Below are positions 1-7,171 of a stretch of 33,160 nt of DNA, piece by piece (position 1 is the stretch's first letter; each line of letters starts with the position of its first letter). A program made the position numbers and the translations under genes. Under the pieces are notes generated by a model. That model searched no databases. It worked only from the letters and a program-made list of their open reading frames with translations, and was not told the origin of the DNA. The DNA is from Deltaproteobacteria bacterium (lineage in GTDB: Bacteria; Desulfobacterota; Desulfobulbia; Desulfobulbales; SURF-16), in the NCBI GenBank assembly GCA_029933005.1, contig JAOZOY010000020.1:9402-42561 (forward strand). The letters run 5' to 3'.

Positions 1-60
1 ATGAGCCATGAGCTATCAGCTATCAGCTATCAGCTATCAGCTATGACCCATGAGCCATCA
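1..60. repeat. Heptamer tandem repeat at the 3' end of murG
   Basis: A 7-bp unit AGCTATC is repeated about four times in perfect tandem (roughly 11-45), flanked by related units such as ATGAGCC. The stop codon and last few residues of murG (Met-Ala-His-Gly-Ser) are encoded by the right edge of this array. The left edge of the window cuts the region, so its full length is unknown. The sequence is seen directly; any function is unknown. Confidence 0.85.
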
Positions 61-1153
61 GCAATAAACACTCGTCAACGATCCTGTCGGTGGCGTCCGG
101 CCTGCCAATCCGCCTGGCCGCCTCCGCCATCCCCTTTCTTTTCTCTGAACTGGCAAGAAGCTCTTTTATTTCTTTTTTAAGCTGTTCCGCGCTCAGATCT
201 TTTTCAACCAGCATCCTGGCCGCGCCACCATTGACCAGCCGGCGACCATTTTTTTCCTGGTGATTATCCGCCGCATACGGATAAGGGATAAGAATCATGG
301 GTTTTCCAAGGACGGTCATTTCAGCCAGGCTGGTTGCTCCGGCCCGGGACACCACCAAATCCGCCTTGGCATATACCGCGACCATGTCCGTAAAAAAAGC
401 AGACACTTTACAGGAAATCCCATCTTTTTCATACCTCTTTCGCACCTGCTCTTCATCATGGCCGCCGGTCTGATGGATCACCCGAAAACCTTTCGGTAAA
501 TCCTCTTTCATAGCAACCAGGGCATCCGTTACAAGACTGTTTACCCTCCGTGCTCCAAGACTTCCCCCCAGAACAAGCAAAGTCAGGTTATCCGCATCCT
601 CCTTCTTCCTCAATTCAGCCAGCCGCAGCAGCTCCCCACGAACAGGATTCCCGGTCAGCACTCTTTTGCCAACCGGAAAATACCGTTCACTGCCCGGCAT
701 GGAAAGAAAAACACGATCAACAAATTTCCCCAGAGCACGGTTCGCCATGCCCGGAACTGAATTCTGCTCATGAATACAGGTAGCAATCCCCTTCAATTTT
801 GCCGCCAGTAACACAGGCCCAGTCACATACCCGCCCACACCGAGCACAAGCGCGGGCCTGAAACGCTTCATGATGCCCACAGCCTGCAGAAGACTGAAAG
901 GAAGCTGAACCAGAGCCTTAAGCCGGGCAAATCCCCCCTTACCCTTTAAGCCCAGGCAATTGATACTTGTCACCTCAAACCGCTGGTTTGCCAAAACCCT
1001 GGCATCAGTCTGTCGCCCCGTGCCGATAAAAAGCATCTTTGCTCCGGGAAAGCGCCGCAGAACCCCTTCCGCCACGGCAATGCCGGGGAACAGATGCCCT
1101 CCCGTGCCTCCGCCGCTGATAATCATACGAATCTGCTCTTTTTCCTCAGCCAT
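41..1153 (-). CDS. murG: MurG, UDP-GlcNAc:lipid I N-acetylglucosaminyltransferase
   Basis: MurG adds GlcNAc to lipid I to make lipid II at the inner face of the cytoplasmic membrane. The protein begins MAEEKEQIRMIISGGGTGGH, and GGGTGGHLFPG is the family's N-terminal acceptor/lipid-binding loop. GGSLGARRVN near the middle and SRAGATSLAE followed by the P-Y-A-D-N-H-Q segment are the C-terminal UDP-GlcNAc site. I chose this start, giving 370 aa, because its ATG overlaps by one base the stop of the upstream small gene (TAATG); a longer in-frame reading to 1237 would overlap that gene. In most dcw clusters ftsW lies directly upstream of murG, but not here. The last residues run into a heptamer repeat, so the extreme C-terminus is probably recent. 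Function is secure from motifs and context. Confidence 0.97.
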   Translation of the reverse strand: MAEEKEQIRMIISGGGTGGHLFPGIAVAEGVLRRFPGAKMLFIGTGRQTDARVLANQRFEVTSINCLGLKGKGGFARLKALVQLPFSLLQAVGIMKRFRPALVLGVGGYVTGPVLLAAKLKGIATCIHEQNSVPGMANRALGKFVDRVFLSMPGSERYFPVGKRVLTGNPVRGELLRLAELRKKEDADNLTLLVLGGSLGARRVNSLVTDALVAMKEDLPKGFRVIHQTGGHDEEQVRKRYEKDGISCKVSAFFTDMVAVYAKADLVVSRAGATSLAEMTVLGKPMILIPYPYAADNHQEKNGRRLVNGGAARMLVEKDLSAEQLKKEIKELLASSEKRKGMAEAARRIGRPDATDRIVDECLLLMAHGS

Positions 1154-1338
1154 TAAAGCACTGCTCTTCCCTGGCGCGTCCCCTTTCCTCCGCCCCCTCC
1201 AAAAGACTCGATTGCCGCCAAGGTCTTCCTGAAACACTCAGGACAATAACCGGAGGTGACAACCTGACCGATTATATTTTTTTTCATCCAACAATTTCCA
1301 ATCTTCACCTTGTGACAGCTACAGCAAACCGAGACCAT
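1153..1338 (-). CDS. Small Cys-rich (probable zinc-binding) protein in the ftsW position
   Basis: This is a 61-aa protein I do not recognise. It has C-C-x-x-C near the N-terminus, a further Cys in the middle and a C-P-E-C pair, which together could form a zinc knuckle; it ends in a Gly-rich basic tail. There is no signal peptide or membrane segment, so it is probably cytoplasmic. Three facts argue that it is real. A clear Shine-Dalgarno (AAAGGAG, about 8 nt before the ATG) decides this start. Its stop overlaps the murG start as TAATG. It fills exactly the gap between murD and murG. The arrangement implies translational coupling with murG. The place is normally held by ftsW, a roughly 370-aa polytopic protein, and this product cannot be a remnant of it. 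Zinc binding is inferred only from the cysteine spacing. Confidence 0.72.
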   Translation of the reverse strand: MVSVCCSCHKVKIGNCWMKKNIIGQVVTSGYCPECFRKTLAAIESFGGGGGKGTRQGRAVL

Positions 1339-1381
1339 TTTCAATCTTTCTCCTTTCTTTTCAGTACCAGCCCTCAACTTC

Positions 1382-2794
1382 TCAAGCAACTTGGCGCAAG
1401 GACGGCTGAGAAATCTTTTTTTTAAGCCTATAGACCTCTTCCTGAAAAACCATGCCTCGCTCTACATAACTCGCAAACTGATCAAAACTGGCGCAGGCCG
1501 GGGACAGTAATACCACGTCTCCGGCAACGGCGATCTCACCTGCTCTATGCACCGCTTGAGCCAGCGACTCCATTTTCTCCACCTCAACCAGACCGGCAAA
1601 GGATTCCGCCATTTTATCCCGAGCCTCACCAATCAACAGCATTATCTTGACATGGCGCTCTACCGCGCTCCGCAGTAGCCCGTAATCACCACCTTTATCC
1701 CGGCCGCCGGCAATAAGGATTACAGGCCGGATCATTGCTTTTAAGGCCGAATCAACCGCGCCGATATTTGTTGCCTTTGAATCGTCAAAATAGCTGACTC
1801 CGCCAATGTCCGCCACTAATGCAAGGCGGTGAGGCAAGGTTGAAAAATCAGCCAGACCCCGCTTGATTCCATGTTCCGAACATCCCATAAGGCGAGCGCC
1901 AAGGATGGCTGCCATGCTGTTTTCGTCATTGGGCGGGTTGAGCAGTGTTACGGGCAGCTCATGGACTTCTTCACTTCCATCCCCGCCCGACTTTACTGTA
2001 ACTCGGCCATTCCGGACGGTGGCATCATTGCCGTTCAGCGAATCGCGTCCAAAAAAGAACGATTGTCCAGCACCGGGCAAAAACAAGGCAAGATGTTTCA
2101 TGATTTCAAGATCATCATGATTGAGAATCATCTTATCGCCCCTTTCTTGACTGGCAAAAATTCGAAATTTCGAATCTCCATACGCGGCAAAGGAGTCATA
2201 GCGGTCCAGATGATCAGGGGTAATATTCAACAAAACTCCAACATCGGGCCGAAAATTCTCCGCCGTATCAAGCTGAAAACTGCTGACTTCCAAAACGACC
2301 ACGTCAGCGTCTTGTGAGGTAACAAGATAGTCGGCAAGGGGCGTGCCTATATTTCCACCGACAAAAACTTTTTTCCCATCTGCCTTCAACAGTTCTCCCA
2401 GCAGGGTGGTCACCGTGGTCTTGCCATTGGTGCCGGTAACGGCAACAACCGGCGTCCGGAGATAATCCTCGGCAAAGGCCAGCTCGCCGATCACGGGAAT
2501 TTTTTTTGCCTTGGCAGCCAGCAGAGCCTGAAGATCCAGGGGAACTCCGGGGCTGACAATTATCACATCAGCTGAAACAAACAGCTTGGCAGAATGACCG
2601 CCGAATTCGCTCCGGATATTTTTTGCCGTAAGCCAGGCAAGGATCTCCGGATTGATCGTCTCCCGGGCCGCGCCCTCGGAGACCATAACTTCAGCCCCCT
2701 GGCGCAGGAGAAAACGCGCCGCAGCCAAACCGGATTTTCCCAGTCCCATTACTACGACCCGGCCTGTTTCTATTTTTTCTCTTATCCAGCTCAT
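1382..2794 (-). CDS. murD: MurD, UDP-MurNAc-L-Ala:D-Glu ligase
   Basis: MurD adds D-glutamate to UDP-MurNAc-L-alanine in the cytoplasm, using ATP. The 470-aa protein has an N-terminal Rossmann-like domain (VVVMGLGKSGLAAARFL), the ATP-binding P-loop VTGTNGKTTVTTLL around residue 120, the Mur ligase LNITPDHLDRY motif, and a C-terminal ligase domain with DDSKATN and the GGRDKG segment typical of MurD. I chose the Met of MSWIREKIE as the start; the reading frame extends 16 residues upstream, but those codons lie in an intergenic inverted repeat and do not resemble MurD. No obvious Shine-Dalgarno is present. The conserved H-N-x-x-N motif before the central domain reads P-N-D-E-N here, a small departure from the family pattern. 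Confidence 0.96.
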   Translation of the reverse strand: MSWIREKIETGRVVVMGLGKSGLAAARFLLRQGAEVMVSEGAARETINPEILAWLTAKNIRSEFGGHSAKLFVSADVIIVSPGVPLDLQALLAAKAKKIPVIGELAFAEDYLRTPVVAVTGTNGKTTVTTLLGELLKADGKKVFVGGNIGTPLADYLVTSQDADVVVLEVSSFQLDTAENFRPDVGVLLNITPDHLDRYDSFAAYGDSKFRIFASQERGDKMILNHDDLEIMKHLALFLPGAGQSFFFGRDSLNGNDATVRNGRVTVKSGGDGSEEVHELPVTLLNPPNDENSMAAILGARLMGCSEHGIKRGLADFSTLPHRLALVADIGGVSYFDDSKATNIGAVDSALKAMIRPVILIAGGRDKGGDYGLLRSAVERHVKIMLLIGEARDKMAESFAGLVEVEKMESLAQAVHRAGEIAVAGDVVLLSPACASFDQFASYVERGMVFQEEVYRLKKKISQPSLRQVA

Positions 2795-2814
2795 TTTTTT
2801 AGAATGAAGAAGTA

Positions 2815-2888
2815 AGAAGTTAGAAGTGAAATGGAAAATCAAACAAAAAAACCATCCTCACCATTCTGGCTTCTCACTTCTGGCTTCT
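2815..2888. repeat. Imperfect inverted repeat between mraY and murD
   Basis: Arms of 15 nt (2815-2829 and 2874-2888) pair with two mismatches around an AT-rich loop. Each arm is built of AGAAGT-like units, and the right arm has a second TTCTGGC unit. The element fills almost the whole 97-bp gap between the genes. No T-run follows, so it is not a typical intrinsic terminator, and the operon probably continues through it. Confidence 0.7.
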
Positions 2889-2891
2889 GAT

Positions 2892-3971
2892 TTATCTCAA
2901 CTTCAAAGTAGCCAGGGCCGTCAAACCCAAAATAATGGAAACAATCCAAAAACGGACAACCACCTTGGGCTCCACCCAGCCCTTTTTCTCAAAATGATGG
3001 TGAAACGGCGCCATCAGAAAGATCCTTTTCCCTCCGGACAGCTTGAAATAAGCGACCTGCAGCATGACGGAAAGCGCTTCCATGACGAAAATACCCCCGA
3101 CAATAGCCAGCAAAAACTCCTGTTTAATAATAATGGCAACAAGCCCTAGAGCGCCTCCAAGGGCAAGAGAACCCACATCCCCCATGAAAACCTGTGCCGG
3201 GTAGGTATTAAACCAGAGAAAACCCAGACTGCTGCCGGCCAGTGCCCCGCAGAATATAGTCATTTCGCCGGCTCCGGGCACATAAGGGATCTGCAGATAG
3301 GCTGCCAGTCCGACATGTCCGGCCAGGTAGGAAAAAAGCAAATAAACACCACTAGTTACCACTGTGGGCCCAATAGCCAAACCGTCAAGACCATCCGTGA
3401 GGTTAACAGCATTGGAACAGCCGACAATCACAAAAATCGCAAACAAAATGTAAAAACCGCCCAGATCCGGCTGTATATCTTTAAAAAAAGGAAAACTCAG
3501 ATGGGTATCAAACTGCGAATGACGCAGAAGAAACCAGCTGCCCGCCAGGACGCCAATAGTCTGCAAAAAAAGTTTGCCCCGTCCACTTAGACCTTTACTG
3601 TTCTTTTTCTTAATTTTCCGGTAATCATCAATTCCGCCAATCACGCCAAACCAGAGTGTGACCCCCAAAATAATCCAAATATACTGATTAGTTAGATTTA
3701 CCCACAACAGCGAGGACACGGTCACAGCAAACAGAATAAGAAGCCCCCCCATTGTGGGAACCCCCTGTTTACTGAAATGTGTTTCCGGGCCGTCATCACG
3801 AATCACCTGGCCTACCTGGTGTTTCTGCATCAAACGGATAAATTTCGGCCCAAGACAGGTGACAATGAGAAATGCCGTCACAATCGCCCCGATACTACGA
3901 AAGGTAATATAGCGGAACACATTAAATCCGCTGAATACATCCTGTAAAGGGACTAGAAGGTGATAGAACAT
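2892..3971 (-). CDS. mraY: MraY, phospho-MurNAc-pentapeptide translocase
   Basis: MraY is an integral membrane enzyme that moves phospho-MurNAc-pentapeptide onto undecaprenyl phosphate to make lipid I. The 359-aa length and roughly ten hydrophobic segments fit the family. Diagnostic motifs are present in order: G-G-I-D-D-Y-R-K (cytoplasmic aspartates), NLTDGLDGLA, NTYPAQVFMGDVGSLALGG with the catalytic Asp, and the C-terminal MAPFHHHFEKKGW His motif. The start gives the expected MFYHLL N-terminus. A short 9-mer tandem repeat lies directly upstream, between mraY and murF. Function is secure. Confidence 0.98.
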   Translation of the reverse strand: MFYHLLVPLQDVFSGFNVFRYITFRSIGAIVTAFLIVTCLGPKFIRLMQKHQVGQVIRDDGPETHFSKQGVPTMGGLLILFAVTVSSLLWVNLTNQYIWIILGVTLWFGVIGGIDDYRKIKKKNSKGLSGRGKLFLQTIGVLAGSWFLLRHSQFDTHLSFPFFKDIQPDLGGFYILFAIFVIVGCSNAVNLTDGLDGLAIGPTVVTSGVYLLFSYLAGHVGLAAYLQIPYVPGAGEMTIFCGALAGSSLGFLWFNTYPAQVFMGDVGSLALGGALGLVAIIIKQEFLLAIVGGIFVMEALSVMLQVAYFKLSGGKRIFLMAPFHHHFEKKGWVEPKVVVRFWIVSIILGLTALATLKLR

Positions 3972-3976
3972 TTTTT

Positions 3977-4021
3977 GGTCTTGTTGGTCCTGTTGGTCTT
4001 GTTAGTTTTGTTGGTTCTGTT
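3977..4021. repeat. 9-bp tandem repeat across the murF stop / mraY start boundary
   Basis: Five copies of a 9-mer (consensus GGTCTTGTT on the plus strand) run in tandem with few mismatches. On the coding strand they supply the last residues of MurF (about N-Q-Q-N) and the whole spacer before mraY. Only the sequence pattern is known; 9-mers of this kind can change copy number without shifting frame. Confidence 0.85.
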
Positions 4022-5507
4022 CCTCGTCCCTCAGCCCGGAAATCACCTGTTCCATGGCCATGGAGCGGGAGCCTTTGACCAGCAGCCAGTCTCCGGGAAC
4101 CAATTCTCCGAGTTGAAGCAGATCATTCAACGCCTCGACCATTTCCTCCTTCGAGGCAAGATCCCTGATCTGCCGCCGTGACATGCCCGCATCCAGAGCG
4201 CCCTGGGCCACGATATGAGAAAACCTCCCTACTGTCAGCACATAGTCAAAATCGGCGCAAGCGACATTTTCACCCAGACGACGATGGGCGACCTTACTTT
4301 CTTCACCCAGTTCAAGCATGTCGCCAAGCACGGCCACCGACCTTGCCTGGCCTTTTAAGCCCTTCATAGCGGCAAAGGCTGCGGCCATGGAAGCGGGATT
4401 GGCATTATAGGCATCATTAACAATCTTCAATCCCCGGACGCTTTCAATCTGCAGCCGTTTTTCAGCGCAGGAAAATTTCCGCAGTCCCTGGATAATCTGA
4501 TCCATGTCAACACCCGTGGCATAAGCCATGGCTGCGGCGGCAAGCGAATTCATCACATTATGGGCGCCAAGGGCCCTGATTTGAATCCGTTCTTTCATGC
4601 CATTCAGATGCAGGGTAAAAACCATCCCATCTTCGCCACAATTACGAATATGAGTTGCCCGAATCATGGCTTTTGCATGGCGGCCAAAGGTGATCTTTTC
4701 CTGGCTATACTGACGGGACAGAGCCCTGACACGCAAATCATCAAAATTAACAACCAGCCTGGCCCAGGATTTACAGGCGGCGAACATCTCTCCTTTAGCC
4801 CTGGCAACACCTTCAATATCTTTTAATCCAGCCAGATGCGCATCATGCACATTGACAATACAACAGATATCCGGATCAGCTATTTCAGTAAGTCTGGCAA
4901 TTTCTCCGGGCCGATTCATGCCCATTTCAAGAACAGCGACATCATGACGATAATCAACCTGAAGCATGGTTATGGGCATACCAATTAAATTATTGAAGTT
5001 GCCACGGGTCTTGAGAACATGAAATTTTTCGGCAAAAATAGCGCCTGTCATCTCCTTGACCGTCGTTTTTCCCGTACTGCCGGTAATTGCCAGAACCCGC
5101 AGATCAGGCATCAAACGTCTCCGGTAAGCAGCAAGATCGCCAAGTGCCATTAGAGGATCATCAACCAACACGACAGGTACTGAAAACTCTGACTGCCCCG
5201 GTCTTGACACAATGAGTCCCGCGGCTCCTCTCTGAATCGCATCATCGACAAAATCATGTCCGTCAAAACGATTGCCGCTTAAAGCCAAAAAAAGATCACC
5301 GGGCTGGAGGGACCGGCTGTCGGTTGCGATGGAACGGAATCCGACTCCGGAAACCCCGGAAACCAGACGACCTCCAGTTGCCAGCAGAACCTGGCTCAAT
5401 GTCCAGACAGGATCCTGCACCGTGGAAAAACCATAACCAAAGTTCGTCGTCGTTCCGATCATTCCGATCCTCGGGCATCCACCCTCTTTACAGGTGTCAA
5501 GTTGCAT
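4002..5507 (-). CDS. murF: MurF, UDP-MurNAc-tripeptide:D-Ala-D-Ala ligase
   Basis: MurF attaches D-Ala-D-Ala to the UDP-MurNAc-tripeptide, the last cytoplasmic step of precursor synthesis. The 501-aa protein has an N-terminal substrate domain (ATDSRSLQPGDLFLALSG), the P-loop ITGSTGKTTVKEM near residue 140, the NFNNLIGMPITMLQ segment, E-M-G-M-N-R-P-G-E-I, and a C-terminal domain with NDAYNANPASMAAA and LGDMLELG, all typical of MurF. A good Shine-Dalgarno (GGAAGGAG, 5519-5527 on the complement) supports this start, which makes the N-terminus about 25 residues longer than usual. The extra part is encoded by low-complexity sequence near 5440-5480. The C-terminal EEQNQQN tail comes from a 9-mer repeat. 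Both ends therefore seem extended by short repeats. Confidence 0.96.
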   Translation of the reverse strand: MQLDTCKEGGCPRIGMIGTTTNFGYGFSTVQDPVWTLSQVLLATGGRLVSGVSGVGFRSIATDSRSLQPGDLFLALSGNRFDGHDFVDDAIQRGAAGLIVSRPGQSEFSVPVVLVDDPLMALGDLAAYRRRLMPDLRVLAITGSTGKTTVKEMTGAIFAEKFHVLKTRGNFNNLIGMPITMLQVDYRHDVAVLEMGMNRPGEIARLTEIADPDICCIVNVHDAHLAGLKDIEGVARAKGEMFAACKSWARLVVNFDDLRVRALSRQYSQEKITFGRHAKAMIRATHIRNCGEDGMVFTLHLNGMKERIQIRALGAHNVMNSLAAAAMAYATGVDMDQIIQGLRKFSCAEKRLQIESVRGLKIVNDAYNANPASMAAAFAAMKGLKGQARSVAVLGDMLELGEESKVAHRRLGENVACADFDYVLTVGRFSHIVAQGALDAGMSRRQIRDLASKEEMVEALNDLLQLGELVPGDWLLVKGSRSMAMEQVISGLRDEEQNQQN

Positions 5508-5551
5508 TTACCGATTTTCTCCTTCCTGTATACGAATTATCATCTTACCTT

Positions 5552-7129
5552 TCAGGCGGCACTGTCGAATAATCGGTTATTCAGTTGCTCTCTGGCCTGC
5601 TGCCTGTCATCAAAATACGTTCTGCCGGCAGAAGTAATCTGGTATTGTTCATGGCCCTTACCGCTGATTAACACAACATCTCCGGCCCGGCCATCGCGGA
5701 TTGCCACCATGATCGCCTCGTGCCTGGAGGCTATAATATCGTATCCACGTTCTTTCTTACTTCTCAGAAGACTTGCATGTTCCCGCTTGGGAAATGAAAT
5801 TTTCCACAGACCTTCTTCAATATCGGTTAAAATTTTGTCCGGATCCTCGCTGCGCGGGTTGTCCGAAGTTAACAAAACAACATCAGCCAAGCGTCCCGCT
5901 ATTTCCCCCATTTCCGGCCTTTTCCCCCGATCTCTGTCTCCGCCGCAACCAAAAACAACAATCAATCTACCGGATTGCAAATTCCGCAAGGTTGTCAGCA
6001 CATTTTCCAGGGCATCCGGAGTGTGGGCATAGTCCACAAAAACTGCAATATCTTGCAGAGGCAACGATCCTGACGGTTGGATTCGCTCCAGCCGTCCGGG
6101 AATAGCTCCGGCCCGGGAAAACGACTGGGCAATTGTCTTTGGCGAAAATCCCAGGGCAATCCCTACGCCTGAAACTCCAAGCAAATTTCGCAGATTAAAC
6201 TCGCCTACCAACTCCGATTGCAGCTGAAAATTTCCGGTTGGAGTCACCACCTCGCAGCCTGTTCCGGCAAGACTGAAATGAAAGTTTCGGCCATGAACCT
6301 GGCCGTTTTTTATACCACAGCTGATTATCAATTTTTCATTCCTGTCTTCCCGCAGCTCCCGCAGCAGCTTTTCTCCCCAGGCGCTACCTCCCTCTTCCAC
6401 TCCACCTGACAAGACGACAACAGCCCGACCCTTATCTTTCAGGTAAGTGAACAGCTCTTTCTTGGCGCTGTAATAATCGATCATGTTGCCATGGAAGTCA
6501 AGATGATCCCGGCTCAGGTTCGTAAACAGAGCCACGTCAAAAAGCAGACCATTGATCCTTTTTTGCTTCAGGGCATGGGAGGATACCTCCATTACCACAT
6601 GGGTGACTCCATGATCAGCCATCTCATGTAACAGTTTCTGCAGAGCCACCGGCTCGGGAGTGGTGTGAGTGGCTTCATACTCCACCTCGCCATAACGATA
6701 ATTCACCGTGCCGATGATACCAGACTCGCCTCCAGCTGTTTTGACCAGAGTTTCCAGCAGATACGTTGAAGTTGTCTTACCATTTGTTCCTGTGATGCCG
6801 ATCATCTGCATCCGACGAGCCGGATAATCGTAAAATGCGGCAGCCAGTTCTCCCAGGATCAGAGAGGAATCAGCAACTTCAATCACACAGACACGGCCGG
6901 CAAATGAGCAGGATAGTCCGCGCTGAACCACCACCGCCACGCAGCCTTTATCAACTGCGTCCTGAACAAATTCATGTCCGTCCACGGTCAGTCCGGCAAT
7001 GGCAACAAAAAGAGTACCTCCCCGGACCATGCGGGAATCCGCGGTCACCGCTGTAACCTTTATCCCTTCAATCTGATTACCAAAAGTCCGATACTCAATA
7101 TTGTTCAGGAGATTCGCTAACTCTTTCAT
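5552..7129 (-). CDS. murE: MurE, UDP-MurNAc-L-Ala-D-Glu:meso-DAP ligase
   Basis: MurE adds the third amino acid of the stem peptide in the cytoplasm. The 525-aa protein shows the N-terminal motif TADSRMVRGGTLFVAIAG, the P-loop GITGTNGKTTSTYLLE near residue 112, the HTTPEP substrate loop, N-L-S-R-D-H-L-D-F-H-G, VDYAHTPDALENVL, FGCGGDRDRGKRPEMG, and near the C-terminus D-N-P-R-S-E-D-P. The DNPR signature is the established mark of ligases that use meso-diaminopimelate, so the stem peptide should carry meso-DAP. No clear Shine-Dalgarno precedes this start, but the N-terminus fits the family. A 42-nt gap separates it from ftsI. Confidence 0.97.
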   Translation of the reverse strand: MKELANLLNNIEYRTFGNQIEGIKVTAVTADSRMVRGGTLFVAIAGLTVDGHEFVQDAVDKGCVAVVVQRGLSCSFAGRVCVIEVADSSLILGELAAAFYDYPARRMQMIGITGTNGKTTSTYLLETLVKTAGGESGIIGTVNYRYGEVEYEATHTTPEPVALQKLLHEMADHGVTHVVMEVSSHALKQKRINGLLFDVALFTNLSRDHLDFHGNMIDYYSAKKELFTYLKDKGRAVVVLSGGVEEGGSAWGEKLLRELREDRNEKLIISCGIKNGQVHGRNFHFSLAGTGCEVVTPTGNFQLQSELVGEFNLRNLLGVSGVGIALGFSPKTIAQSFSRAGAIPGRLERIQPSGSLPLQDIAVFVDYAHTPDALENVLTTLRNLQSGRLIVVFGCGGDRDRGKRPEMGEIAGRLADVVLLTSDNPRSEDPDKILTDIEEGLWKISFPKREHASLLRSKKERGYDIIASRHEAIMVAIRDGRAGDVVLISGKGHEQYQITSAGRTYFDDRQQAREQLNNRLFDSAA

Positions 7130-7171
7130 ACTTTTTTTCGTAACATTTTCCGCTTCTGTTGTGACTGACTG

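Noticed and set aside
1-60. CRISPR array at the left edge
   Set aside because: The repeats are 7-bp contiguous tandem units without spacers, and no cas gene is present.
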